Of a stretch of 64,000 nucleotides of DNA, positions 8,825 through 17,154 are shown one piece after another. The stretch covers positions 186,001 to 250,000 of the forward strand of contig NZ_CP060388.1 in the NCBI RefSeq assembly GCF_014280435.1, given 5' to 3'. A model generated the notes under the pieces. It was not told the origin of the DNA. It was given only the letters and a program-made list of their open reading frames with translations, and did no database searches. Numbering within the stretch: position 1 is the first letter of the stretch; the number at the start of each line of letters is the position of its first letter. This DNA is from Sphingobium sp. KCTC 72723 (GTDB lineage: Bacteria > Pseudomonadota > Alphaproteobacteria > Sphingomonadales > Sphingomonadaceae). The position numbers and the translations under genes are program-made.

Positions 8825-9805
8825 TTACATTCCCAACTTCAGCAACAACGTCCGCTGAAAACTCTCATGATTGTCGTCGGATATGATCCACACGACATCC
8901 CGCCCATCCTCGCGACTCACTGCCATCCCTTCGAAATTATCGGCCAGCAATGGCGGCGCGAGCCGGGCCAGCGTGCGGGCCTTCAACTCCGCCCCCGCCT
9001 CGATCCGCTCCGGCAGGTCGACGATCGCGATCGTCGCGGTAAAAAGCGACTGGAGCGTCAGGCGGCGGTTCAGCACCAGCAGGCGCCGCGCATCCAGCGC
9101 CACCGCATCGGTCGGGCGAAAACCCTGCGGCGGGGCATAGCGCACATGAATGGGGGCAGGGGTCGCCGCATCGGCCGGATCGCCTGCAAATAGCAGCACG
9201 TCATGCCGCCCGTCCGCCGTCATCCCCATCTCACCAATCGCAATGAAGCGCCCGTCGGGCAGCCGCGCCAGCGATTCGATCGATCCGGTCTTGGGCCAGG
9301 CGACCAGTTCGGGCCATGTCCGGCACGCTTCCACCCGCGCAAAGCCGGGGGCGTAACGGCATATCGCCTGCTGCAATTCGAACCCCACCCAATATCGGTC
9401 GCTCACGCGGTCATGAGTCATCGCTTCGGAATCCCACGCCCACCAGGGGCGATCGCGGTCCTGCGTGCGGATCGGCAGCGGCGCGATGAACGGACGACGG
9501 GTCGATTCGCCGCCCCCGGCATGAAAGCCCATCAACACACCCGAATCGCTGAGCGCCAGCATATCGCCCCCGCTCAGCGCAAGCAGCGCGGAAATCCCGC
9601 CAAAGCCTGGATTGTCGCTGGTCAGCTCCCACCCGCCCAGATAGTCGAGCGACCCCACCCGCCGGACTGCCGGATCATGCGTATCCAGCGGTAACGCACG
9701 CGCCGCGACCAGCAATGCGCCCGGCCGCACCGCTTCGGGTTTGCTATTATGGGGGGCGGGCATCAGCAGGACCGCCAGCGCCAGCACGATCAGGATTCGC
9801 GTCAT
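8825..9805 (-). CDS. Secreted esterase-like/phytase-like (PF13449-type) protein
   Basis: This 326-residue protein is exported: an N-terminal signal segment MTRILIVLALAVLLMP is followed by a beta-propeller-like body. Features of the esterase-like, phytase-family domain are LGGWELTSDNPGFGGISALL, a WAWDSEAMTH motif, SIESLARLPDGRFIAIGE and the closing LLADNFEGMAVS plus WIISDDN. The start at 9805 is preferred over 9817 because it gives the compact signal peptide. The substrate is unknown; the family name reflects fold resemblance rather than proven phytase activity. It is a single gene on the minus strand. Confidence 0.8.
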   Translation of the reverse strand: MTRILIVLALAVLLMPAPHNSKPEAVRPGALLVAARALPLDTHDPAVRRVGSLDYLGGWELTSDNPGFGGISALLALSGGDMLALSDSGVLMGFHAGGGESTRRPFIAPLPIRTQDRDRPWWAWDSEAMTHDRVSDRYWVGFELQQAICRYAPGFARVEACRTWPELVAWPKTGSIESLARLPDGRFIAIGEMGMTADGRHDVLLFAGDPADAATPAPIHVRYAPPQGFRPTDAVALDARRLLVLNRRLTLQSLFTATIAIVDLPERIEAGAELKARTLARLAPPLLADNFEGMAVSREDGRDVVWIISDDNHESFQRTLLLKLGM

Positions 9806-9986
9806 CCCACCGAGCATAGGGGATTATTCGTCGCGGTGCAGCATCGGACTGGGGCTACCGCGTGCCTTAACGGCGGCTGTCAGCGCCATTCAGCATTGGC
9901 TCAAGCCCGTGCCTTCATAAGGACGTCAATCAACGGCGCATCCCGTCTTTTGGAAACGCCCATGATGAATTGAAAGGAGCAACGCC

Positions 9987-10412
9987 ATGAAGATGAAGTT
10001 TCTTGTAAATATGGGAGCCGCTCTCGCGATGGGCGCTGCTTCGCTGGTCGCAACGGCAACCCCGGCAATGGCCCAGGGCGGCTATTATCGCGGTTATGAC
10101 CGGGGTTATGAGCGCGGCGATTATTATCGCGGCGACCGGGGCTATCGCGGCAATCGCGGGGATTATTACCGTGGCGGCGACCGCTATTATCGCAACAATG
10201 GCTATCGTAACAATGGCTATCGCGGCGGCTATCGCTGTCGGGACAATGGCACCGGCGGCACCATCATCGGCGCGATTGCCGGTGGTCTGCTCGGCAATGA
10301 AGTCGGCAAGGGTTCGGGCCGTTATGGCCGCCGTGGCGACGGCACGACCGGCGCGATCATTGGCGCTGGCGTAGGTGCGCTGGCCGGCCGGGCGATCGAC
10401 CGCAACTGCTAA
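9987..10412 (+). CDS. Exported glycine-zipper (2TM) protein with Tyr/Arg/Gly repeats
   Basis: This 141-residue protein has a Sec signal peptide ending ATPAMA-Q, then about 55 residues of repeating YRGYDRGYERGDYYRG-like units rich in Tyr, Arg, Gly and Asn, and a C-terminal glycine-zipper domain: GTIIGAIAGGLLGNEVG and GAIIGAGVGALAGRAID. Glycine-zipper proteins of this kind sit in or under the outer membrane and are often stress induced. The RBS AAAGGAG precedes the ATG by eight bases. It ends at a bidirectional terminator shared with the convergent lipoprotein gene. Confidence 0.82.
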   Translation: MKMKFLVNMGAALAMGAASLVATATPAMAQGGYYRGYDRGYERGDYYRGDRGYRGNRGDYYRGGDRYYRNNGYRNNGYRGGYRCRDNGTGGTIIGAIAGGLLGNEVGKGSGRYGRRGDGTTGAIIGAGVGALAGRAIDRNC

Positions 10413-10436
10413 AGCGTTAACGCATCGCTGAACGCG

Positions 10437-10466
10437 AAAGGCCGCTCCATCCGGGGCGGCCTTTTT
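10437..10466. terminator. Bidirectional terminator between two convergent genes
   Basis: AGGCCGC and GCGGCCT form the stem, with AAA on the left and five T on the right, so it can end transcription of the glycine-zipper gene on plus and the small lipoprotein gene (stop at 10470) on minus. Confidence 0.88.
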
Positions 10467-10469
10467 GCG

Positions 10470-10718
10470 TCATGGCCTGGGCGCAGGTTGCGGCGTCGTG
10501 CGCGCGCGATCCGCCCGCGCCGCAGTCGCCGCCGCCGGGTTCAGCCCCGCATCCCCGGCCTGCGCTGCGCCCGCGCGCGCGTCCAGCGTGGCGGCGGCCT
10601 CGTTCAGCGCGCTTGCCTCACTGGCGCTCACTCCGCCCACGCCATCGGGCGAGTCCGATCCGCAAGCGGCCAGCGACAATAGCGACAGGGCAAATATGGT
10701 GGCGCGGATCATTATCAT
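10470..10718 (-). CDS. Small lipoprotein, function unknown
   Basis: This 82-residue protein begins MIMIRATIFALSLLSLAACG, a clear lipoprotein signal with lipobox LAAC. The mature part is Ala/Asp/Arg-rich with no recognised domain. The start at 10718 follows from the signal peptide; an upstream extension in the same frame would run through the repeat at 10744-10863. The gene lies between that repeat and the shared terminator, and the promoter may therefore be influenced by the repeat. Confidence 0.6.
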   Translation of the reverse strand: MIMIRATIFALSLLSLAACGSDSPDGVGGVSASEASALNEAAATLDARAGAAQAGDAGLNPAAATAARADRARTTPQPAPRP

Positions 10719-10743
10719 GCTTCCATCAGTAAATCGTCCTGAT

Positions 10744-10863
10744 CCTCCCCTGCAAGGGGAGGGGGACCGCCAGCGTAGCTGGTGGTGGAGGGGTGTCGCC
10801 CTATCGTTAGCACGACACCCCTCCGTCAACCCTGCGGGTTGCCACCTCCCCTGCAAGGGGAGG
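10744..10863. repeat. Complex inverted repeat (CCTCCCCTGCAAGGGGAGG type)
   Basis: The element is framed by two identical hairpins, CCTCCCCTGCAAGGGGAGG at 10744 and at 10845. Between them GGAGGGGTGTCG (10788) is complementary to CGACACCCCTCC (10813). Folded, it gives a multi-stem structure. The same hairpin core recurs at 58715-58741. It has no ORF and looks like a REP/MITE-type sphingomonad repeat. Confidence 0.75.
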
Positions 10864-10903
10864 ATTTATAGCGAGCAGTGGCATTGCAAAACCAGCCCAA
10901 TGG

Positions 10904-10939
10904 AAAAGGGGCCGCACCGTTGCCGATGCGACCCCTTTT
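10904..10939. terminator. Bidirectional hairpin terminator
   Basis: AAAAGGGG-CCGCA pairs with TGCGA-CCCCTTTT around a ten-base loop. It lies 27 bases beyond the stop of the Asn/Ala-rich lipoprotein gene on the minus strand, whose transcript would end in a T-run. Confidence 0.8.
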
Positions 10940-10966
10940 CTAAATGTCTAAGACCAGATGGTCTTA

Positions 10967-11182
10967 TTACATCGCGTTGGCGACGTTGTTGGTCGCGTTC
11001 GACGCAGCGTTCGCAGCGTTGTCGGCAGCGTTCAGCGCAGCGTTCATGGCGTTGTCGGCAGCGTTCGACGCATTTTCAGCCGAGTTGGCGGCGTTGTTGG
11101 CAGCGTTTTCCGCGCCACCCGAGCAAGCGGCCAGGCCAAGCGAAGCAGCCAGAACGAGCGAAAGAGCGATAGACTTAGTCAT
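10967..11182 (-). CDS. Asn/Ala-repeat small lipoprotein (entericidin-like)
   Basis: This 71-residue protein has a signal MTKSIALSLVLAASLGLAACSGG with lipobox LAAC. The remaining 48 residues are almost only Ala, Asn, Asp and Ser in a repeating NAA-x-NAA pattern, encoded by near-tandem copies of GCGTTGTCGGCAGCGTTC. Small membrane-anchored lipoproteins of the entericidin group share the short length and lipobox, but the strictly periodic mature part is unusual and could form a helical or coiled filament. It is divergent from the ArsR-methyltransferase operon and ends at its own terminator. Confidence 0.72.
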   Translation of the reverse strand: MTKSIALSLVLAASLGLAACSGGAENAANNAANSAENASNAADNAMNAALNAADNAANAASNATNNVANAM

Positions 11183-11360
11183 GGGCAGAAACCCCTCTCT
11201 GAGAATAAAATAGTGCAGACCACTCCCGGAGAAAAGCTCACCCCCCATTGCGCCTGCGCGCCGATTCGTAATGCCTTGCGCCGGGCAAGGCAATCCCATT
11301 CCTGCGCCGGGGGGATGATCGGCCCTGCTTTTGTTCGCAGTTGCGGAAAATTTGCGCTCC

Positions 11361-11388
11361 TTGACGCATATAAAGATTTCTTTATATA
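11361..11388 (+). promoter_or_regulatory. Promoter and palindromic operator of the methionine operon
   Basis: TTGACG at 11361-11366 and TATATA at 11383-11388 (spacing 16) form a good promoter. Exactly over the spacer and -10 box sits the perfect dyad ATATAAAGA-TT-TCTTTATAT at 11368-11387. The dyad is placed for repression by the ArsR-type protein encoded immediately downstream, so autoregulation of the whole operon is likely. Transcription would begin near 11395, next to the ATG at 11397. Confidence 0.7.
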
Positions 11389-11396
11389 TGCCCGCC

Positions 11397-12368
11397 ATGC
11401 ACGCTGCAATCGACATTTTCCGGGCATTGGGTGACCCGACGCGGCTGCGCATCATCCATTTGCTGCGCGCCATGGAACTGGCCGTGGGCGAAATCGCGCA
11501 GGTGGTGGGGCAAAGCCAGCCGCGCGTGTCGCGTCATGTCCGCATATTGGCGGAATCCGGCCTGGTCGAACGGCGCAAGGAGGGCAATTGGGTATTCCTG
11601 CGCCTGGGCAAGGGCGGCGATGTCGCCCCCTTCATTGCCCTGTTCGACCAACTCGAACCATCCGAAGCGGAGCGGCTGTGGCAGGCGGCGGACCTTGCCC
11701 GGCTGGCGGCGGTGCGGGCCGACCGGGCGCGCGCGGCGGAAAGCTATTTTGCCGAACATGCCGACGAATGGGACGCGATCCGCTCGCTTCACGTCGCCGA
11801 AGCCGATGTGGAAGCGGCGATGACCGCGCTGCTGGGGCGCGAACCGATCGGCCATCTGCTCGACATTGGCACTGGCACCGGGCGCATGATCGAACTGTTC
11901 GGCGGCGCGGCGCGCGCCGTGACCGCGATCGACCGCAGCCCCGACATGCTGCGGCTGGCGCGGGCCAAACTGCCGGAGGATGCGGGCGACAAATATGCGC
12001 TGCTGCTGGGCGATTTCCTCGACCTGCCGCTGGAACCGGGCAGCGTCGATACCGTCGTGCTGCATCAGGTGCTGCATTATGCGCAGGCGCCCGAACAGGT
12101 GATCGCACAGGCCGCGCGCGTCACCGCGCTTGACGGGCGCGTCCTGATCGCGGATTTCGCCGCCCATGAACGGGAAGAACTGCGCCTGCGCGATCAACAT
12201 GCGCGGCTGGGCTTTTCGGACGAACAGATGGAAAGCTGGTTCGCGGCGGCGGGCCTTGTGCTGGACCGGGTGGAAACGCTGCCGGGCCATGAATTGACAG
12301 TGCAATTATGGCTGGGGCGGCGCAGCGATGCGCGGCCCGGCCAGCAAGAAGAACGGATTTCGCCATGA
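11397..12368 (+). CDS. ArsR-family regulator fused to a SAM-dependent methyltransferase domain (SahR-like)
   Basis: This 323-residue protein has an N-terminal ArsR winged helix (about 1-90: IFRALGDPTRLRIIHLL, EIAQVVGQSQPRVSRHVRIL) joined to a class I methyltransferase fold (LLDIGTGTGRMIELF, TAIDRSPDMLRLARAKL, VLHQVLHYAQAPEQV). The family usually senses SAM or S-adenosylhomocysteine through this domain. No metal-binding Cys motif of classical ArsR is seen. It overlaps metF by ATGA and is followed by both metH genes, so it most likely controls the methyl cycle in the manner described for SahR. An ATG at 11388 is possible, but it lies inside the promoter -10 box. Confidence 0.86.
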   Translation: MHAAIDIFRALGDPTRLRIIHLLRAMELAVGEIAQVVGQSQPRVSRHVRILAESGLVERRKEGNWVFLRLGKGGDVAPFIALFDQLEPSEAERLWQAADLARLAAVRADRARAAESYFAEHADEWDAIRSLHVAEADVEAAMTALLGREPIGHLLDIGTGTGRMIELFGGAARAVTAIDRSPDMLRLARAKLPEDAGDKYALLLGDFLDLPLEPGSVDTVVLHQVLHYAQAPEQVIAQAARVTALDGRVLIADFAAHEREELRLRDQHARLGFSDEQMESWFAAAGLVLDRVETLPGHELTVQLWLGRRSDARPGQQEERISP

Positions 12369-13273
12369 CCCTGAACGATCCTGTCGCGCCACTTTACGCG
12401 GACCTTGCAGGCGACTGCCAGGTCAGCTTCGAATTTTTCCCGCCCAAGACGGAAAAGATGGAAGCACAGCTCTGGTCGGCGATCGAAACATTGACGCCGC
12501 TCCATCCCAAATTCGTGTCCGTCACTTATGGCGCGGGCGGCTCGACCCGCGAACGGACGCACAACACAGTCGCGCGGATCGCACGGGAAACCCCGCTCGC
12601 CGCCGCCGCGCACCTGACCTGCGTCGCCGCCAGCAAAAGCGAAATCGACGAAGTGGCCGACGCTTATTGGGACGCGGGCGTGCGCCATATCGTTGCCCTG
12701 CGCGGCGATCCGCCCGAAGTGGGCGGCACATTCGAACCCCACCCGGACGGGTATAAGGGCGCGGCCGAACTGGTCGAAGGGCTGATGAAGCGCCACCCGT
12801 TCGAAATTTCGGTGTCGGCCTATCCCGAAGTCCATCCCGAAGCGGCCAGCGCGCAAAGCGACCTCGACAATCTCAAGCGCAAGCTGGACGCCGGGGCGAC
12901 CCGCGCCATCACGCAATTCTTCTTCACCCCCGACGCCTATTTCCGCTTCCTCGACAAGACGGCGGCAGCAGGCATCGACGCAGACATCGTGCCGGGCATC
13001 ATGCCGGTCAGCAATTTCGCCGCGACGCAGCGCATGGCCGCCATGTGCAATACGCAGGTGCCAAGCTGGATGGGCCGCCTGTTCGAAGGGCTGGACGATC
13101 ATCCCGCCTCCCGCCAGCTGGTGTCGGCCACGATCGCGGCGGAACTGTGCCGCAGCCTCTATGTCGGCGGCGTGCGCGACTTTCATTTCTACACGCTCAA
13201 CCGCGCGGAACTCAGCTATGCCATCTGCCACCTGCTGGGGCTTCGGGCGACGACATCGGAGAAGGCAGCATGA
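12365..13273 (+). CDS. metF: 5,10-methylenetetrahydrofolate reductase
   Basis: MetF reduces methylene-THF to methyl-THF, the methyl donor for methionine synthase. The 302-residue protein has the TIM-barrel signature SFEFFPPKT near the N-terminus with the catalytic Glu, then KFVSVTYGAGGSTRERT, HLTCV, a VALRGDPP motif, VSAYPEVHPEA and TQFFF. Length matches bacterial MetF. It overlaps the regulator stop by four bases and the metH start by four bases, so the three genes are translationally coupled. Confidence 0.97.
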   Translation: MTLNDPVAPLYADLAGDCQVSFEFFPPKTEKMEAQLWSAIETLTPLHPKFVSVTYGAGGSTRERTHNTVARIARETPLAAAAHLTCVAASKSEIDEVADAYWDAGVRHIVALRGDPPEVGGTFEPHPDGYKGAAELVEGLMKRHPFEISVSAYPEVHPEAASAQSDLDNLKRKLDAGATRAITQFFFTPDAYFRFLDKTAAAGIDADIVPGIMPVSNFAATQRMAAMCNTQVPSWMGRLFEGLDDHPASRQLVSATIAAELCRSLYVGGVRDFHFYTLNRAELSYAICHLLGLRATTSEKAA

Positions 13274-14316
13274 ACGCCGAACAGACATTACGCGCGCTGG
13301 CCGCCGAAAAAATCCTCATCTTCGACGGCGGCTATGGCACCTCGATCCAGAAGCATGGCCTGACCGAAGCCGATTATCGCGGAACCCTTGATTTGGCCAA
13401 GGATCAGAAGGGCAATAACGACCTGCTCTGCCTGACCCGGCCGGACATTGTGGAGGGGATCCACACCGCCTATCTGGACGCGGGCGCGGACATGATCGAA
13501 ACGAACACGTTCAGCTCGACCAAGATCGCCATGGCCGATTATGGCTGCGAACATCTGGTATGGGACATCAATATCGCGGCGGCCAAACTGGCCCGCAGCG
13601 CGTGCGAAAAGGCAACGGCGAAGGACGGCCAGCCCCGCTTCGTCTGCGGCTCGATCGGCCCCACCAACAAGACCCTGTCCATCTCCCCCGACGTCAACGA
13701 CCCCGCCTATCGCGAAGTCGATTATGATACGCTGAAAGCCGATTATCGCGAACAATGCGACGCGCTGATCGCGGGCGGCGTGGATTTCCTGCTGGTCGAA
13801 ACCTGTTTCGACACGCTCAACGCCAAGGCCGCAGGCATGGCCGCGCGCGAGGCGGAGGACGCGGCGGGCCGCCCCGTGCCGCTGATGATGAGCTTCACCA
13901 TCACCGACATGTCGGGCCGCAACCTGTCGGGCCACACGATCAACGCCTTCTGGTATTCGCTGCGCCATTTGAAGCCGCTGACCATTGGCGTGAACTGCGC
14001 CTTCGGTGCCGATCTGCTGCGTCCCTATCTGGCCGAACTGTCCAAGAACGCCGACACGCTGATCCTGGCCTATCCCAATGCCGGCCTGCCCAACGAACTG
14101 GGCCAATATGACGAATTGCCCGAAACCACCGCGAAACTGATCCGTCAGTGGGTGGACGAAGGGCTGGTCAACATGGTCGGTGGCTGCTGCGGCACCACGC
14201 CTGCCCATATCGGCGCAGTGGCAAAGGCGCTTAGCGGTCATAAGCCGCGCGTCGTGCCGGAACTGCCCGTGGTAACGCGGCTCGCGGGCCTGGAACCGAT
14301 GCACATCGCGGTCTGA
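13270..14316 (+). CDS. metH: Methionine synthase, homocysteine-binding subunit (split MetH, N-terminal part)
   Basis: This 348-residue protein is equivalent to the first module of cobalamin-dependent MetH, the homocysteine S-methyltransferase barrel. Characteristic are [22 protein letters not shown], and the zinc-binding Cys positions in [12 protein letters not shown] and [14 protein letters not shown]. The ATG overlaps the metF stop. The protein ends after the barrel, and the folate, cobalamin and activation modules are encoded by the next gene in the operon. The two polypeptides should assemble into one enzyme. Confidence 0.95.
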   Translation: MNAEQTLRALAAEKILIFDGGYGTSIQKHGLTEADYRGTLDLAKDQKGNNDLLCLTRPDIVEGIHTAYLDAGADMIETNTFSSTKIAMADYGCEHLVWDINIAAAKLARSACEKATAKDGQPRFVCGSIGPTNKTLSISPDVNDPAYREVDYDTLKADYREQCDALIAGGVDFLLVETCFDTLNAKAAGMAAREAEDAAGRPVPLMMSFTITDMSGRNLSGHTINAFWYSLRHLKPLTIGVNCAFGADLLRPYLAELSKNADTLILAYPNAGLPNELGQYDELPETTAKLIRQWVDEGLVNMVGGCCGTTPAHIGAVAKALSGHKPRVVPELPVVTRLAGLEPMHIAV

Positions 14317-14325
14317 ATGACGTTC

Positions 14326-14440
14326 CCCCTCCCGCTTGCGGGAGGGGTTGAACGGAGGCACGTGACTCCGTTCAAGGGGTGGGCCTGTTCAGGCACTGTC
14401 CCAAAAGCCCACCCCCAGCCCCTCCCGCAAGCGGGAGGGG
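14326..14440. repeat. Compound palindromic repeat between the two metH genes
   Basis: CCCCTCCCGCTTGCGGGAGGGG at 14326 and CCCCTCCCGCAAGCGGGAGGGG at 14419 frame a symmetric element. Inside are GAACGGAG at 14350 against CTCCGTTC at 14366, and GGGGTGGGC at 14376 against GCCCACCCC at 14407. It carries no ORF. Because it lies within the metH transcript, the folded RNA could affect decay or the ratio of the two MetH subunits. Confidence 0.8.
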
Positions 14441-14454
14441 AGTGAGAATGAAGA

Positions 14455-17055
14455 ATGAATCAGAAATCCACCGCCACCTTCGTCAACATCGGTGAACGCA
14501 CCAACATCACCGGGTCGGCCAAGTTCAAGAAGCTGATCATGGCGGGCGACTATGCCGCCGCCATCGACATTGCCCGCGATCAGGTGGAAAGCGGCGCGCA
14601 GATCGTCGACGTGAACATGGACGAAGGGCTGCTCGACTCCGAAGCGGCGATGACCACTTTCCTCAAACTCATGACGTCGGAACCGGACATCAGCCGCGTC
14701 CCCGTCATGATCGACTCCTCCAAATGGAGCGTGATCGAAGCGGGGCTGAAATGCGTCTCCGGCAAGCCGATCGTCAATTCGATCAGCATGAAGGAAGGCG
14801 AAGAAGCCTTCCTGTTCCACGCCCGCAAATGCATGGCCTATGGCGCGGCGGTCGTGGTCATGGCCTTCGACGAAACGGGTCAGGCGGACACGAAGGAGCG
14901 TAAGGTCGAAATCTGCGCCCGCGCCTATGACCTGCTGACCGGCATCGGCTTCCCGCCGGAGGACATCATCTTCGACCCCAATATCTTCGCAGTCGCGACG
15001 GGGATCGAGGAACATAATAATTACGGCGTGGACTTCATCGAAGCCTGCAAGGAAATCAAGCAGCGCTGCCCTCACGTCCATATCTCCGGCGGCCTGTCGA
15101 ACCTCAGCTTCTCCTTCCGAGGCAACGAACCCGTCCGCCGCGCGATGCACAGCGTGTTCCTCTACCACGCCATCCCCGCTGGCCTGGATATGGCGATCGT
15201 TAATGCGGGCCAACTCGACGTCTATGACACGATCGACCCCGCGCTGCGCACCGCGTGCGAGGATGTCGTCCTCAACCGGGATCCTGACGCGGGCGAACGG
15301 CTCGTCACTCTGGCCGAAAGTTTCCGGGGCAAGGATGCCGCAACCGAAAAGGCGGCGCAGGAATGGCGCGGTTGGCCCGTCGCCCGTCGCCTCGAACATG
15401 CCTTGGTCAAGGGCATCGACATGTATGTGGTGGAGGATACGGAGGAATGTCGCCTCTCCGCCGAAAAACCGATCCATGTGATCGAAGGGCCACTGATGGA
15501 CGGCATGAACGTCGTCGGCGACCTGTTCGGCGCGGGCAAGATGTTCCTGCCGCAAGTCGTCAAATCCGCCCGCGTGATGAAAAAAGCCGTCGCCCACCTG
15601 CTCCCCTTTATCGAGGCTGCCAAGGAACCGGGCGCCAAGGGCAAGGGCAAGATCATCATGGCCACGGTCAAGGGCGACGTCCATGACATCGGCAAGAATA
15701 TCGTCGGCGTCGTCCTGCAATGCAACGGCTTCGACGTGGTCGACATGGGCGTGATGGTGCCATGGCATGACATCATCAAGGCGGCGGTGGAACATGACGC
15801 CGACATGATCGGCCTGTCCGGCCTCATCACGCCCTCGCTGGACGAAATGGTGACCGTCGCCACCGAAATGCAGCGTGCGGGCATGACCATGCCGTTGCTG
15901 ATCGGCGGCGCGACCACGTCCAAAGTCCATACCGCGCTGCGCATCGACCCGGCCTATAGCGGCCCCGTCGTCCATGTGCTGGATGCCAGCCGCGCCGTCG
16001 GCGTGGCCACCGCGCTCGTCTCCGAAACGCAAAAGGACGCCTTCGTCGGCAAGACCAAGGACGACTATGAACATGTCCGCGTCGCCCGCGCCAACAAGGG
16101 GCAAAGCGCGCTCGTGTCGATCGAGGACGCGCGCGCCAACGCCTTCGAAATCGACGAAAGCCTCAAAGCCCCGCGCCCGCGCCTGCCCGGCGTCCATCGC
16201 TTCCCCGACTGGGACTTGAAGGATCTGGTCCCCTACATCGACTGGACCCCCTTCTTCCGTGCATGGGAACTGGCGGGCAATTACCCCGCGATCCTGACCG
16301 ATCCGGTCGTCGGCGAAAGCGCCACCAGCCTGTTCGCCGATGCGCAGGCGATGCTGGACAAGATCATCACCGACAAATGGCTGACCGCGCGCGGCGTCGC
16401 GGGCCTGTGGCCCTGCCGCCGTCAGGATGACGACATCATCGTCCATGTCGAGGATGAAAAACACTATACCCTGCCGATGCTGCGCCAGCAGATTCAGAAG
16501 CGGGGAGGGCGGGCGAACATGTGCCTCGCTGACTTCATCAGCCATGATGGCGACTGGATGGGCGGTTTTGCCGTGTCGATCCACGGCATCGAACCCCATC
16601 TCGCTCGCTTCAAAAATGCGATCGACGACTATTCGGACATCTTGCTCAAGGCGCTGGCCGATCGTCTGGCCGAGGCCTTCGCCGAACGCCTCCACCATTA
16701 TGTCCGCACCGCCTTATGGGGCTATGCAGAGGGGGAGCAACTGACCAACGAAGCCCTGATCCGCGAACAATATCGCGGCATCCGCCCCGCGCCCGGCTAT
16801 CCCGCCTGCCCGGAACATAGCCTAAAGCCCATATTGTTCGACATGCTCGACGCCCATCACGCAACGGGCATCACGCTCACCGAAAGCTTCGCCATGCTGC
16901 CCACCGCCGCCGTCAGCGGCTTCTATTTCGGCCACCCCCAGGCCGAATATTTCGGCGTAGCGCGGGTAGGGCGCGACCAGTTGGAAGAATATGCGACAAG
17001 GCGCGGCATCGACCTGGAAACGGCGGAGCGGTATTTGAGGCCGAATTTGGATTGA
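14455..17055 (+). CDS. metH: Methionine synthase, folate/cobalamin-binding and reactivation subunit (split MetH)
   Basis: This 866-residue protein contains the last three modules of MetH. The pterin-binding barrel is first ([34 protein letters not shown]). The cap and B12 domain follows, with the cobalamin lower-ligand motif [15 protein letters not shown] and later [13 protein letters not shown]. The activation domain ends the protein ([15 protein letters not shown]) and uses SAM for reductive methylation. It lacks the homocysteine module, supplied by the preceding gene. Start [17 protein letters not shown] is fixed by the family and by an upstream purine-rich site at the edge of the repeat. 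Confidence 0.96.
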   Translation: MNQKSTATFVNIGERTNITGSAKFKKLIMAGDYAAAIDIARDQVESGAQIVDVNMDEGLLDSEAAMTTFLKLMTSEPDISRVPVMIDSSKWSVIEAGLKCVSGKPIVNSISMKEGEEAFLFHARKCMAYGAAVVVMAFDETGQADTKERKVEICARAYDLLTGIGFPPEDIIFDPNIFAVATGIEEHNNYGVDFIEACKEIKQRCPHVHISGGLSNLSFSFRGNEPVRRAMHSVFLYHAIPAGLDMAIVNAGQLDVYDTIDPALRTACEDVVLNRDPDAGERLVTLAESFRGKDAATEKAAQEWRGWPVARRLEHALVKGIDMYVVEDTEECRLSAEKPIHVIEGPLMDGMNVVGDLFGAGKMFLPQVVKSARVMKKAVAHLLPFIEAAKEPGAKGKGKIIMATVKGDVHDIGKNIVGVVLQCNGFDVVDMGVMVPWHDIIKAAVEHDADMIGLSGLITPSLDEMVTVATEMQRAGMTMPLLIGGATTSKVHTALRIDPAYSGPVVHVLDASRAVGVATALVSETQKDAFVGKTKDDYEHVRVARANKGQSALVSIEDARANAFEIDESLKAPRPRLPGVHRFPDWDLKDLVPYIDWTPFFRAWELAGNYPAILTDPVVGESATSLFADAQAMLDKIITDKWLTARGVAGLWPCRRQDDDIIVHVEDEKHYTLPMLRQQIQKRGGRANMCLADFISHDGDWMGGFAVSIHGIEPHLARFKNAIDDYSDILLKALADRLAEAFAERLHHYVRTALWGYAEGEQLTNEALIREQYRGIRPAPGYPACPEHSLKPILFDMLDAHHATGITLTESFAMLPTAAVSGFYFGHPQAEYFGVARVGRDQLEEYATRRGIDLETAERYLRPNLD

Positions 17056-17154
17056 GGTTCTTACCATGGCTGCCCAAAGGCCTTGGTCCATGCGGGCAGG
17101 CATAAACATAATCATTGACTTGTTGGAAAATGTTGCTGATATGTTCTCGCCGCG
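17056..17154 (+). promoter_or_regulatory. AT-richer spacer with a putative promoter for the toxin-like module
   Basis: The base composition falls after metH. TTGACT near 17116 and an AT-rich TATGTT-type box near 17140 are a plausible promoter for the following two-gene unit. No terminator for the metH operon was recognised here. Confidence 0.35.

Noticed and set aside
10967..11182. Near-tandem 18-base units considered as a CRISPR or minisatellite
   Set aside because: The repeats encode the periodic lipoprotein in frame and are not separated by unique spacers.
11183..11396. SAM or SAH riboswitch upstream of the methionine operon
   Set aside because: The promoter ends at the start codon, leaving no leader RNA; the dyad is better explained as a protein operator.
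14389..16698. A 769-codon minus-strand ORF opposite metH
   Set aside because: Shadow of the MetH frame; the plus-strand gene has all modules and catalytic motifs.
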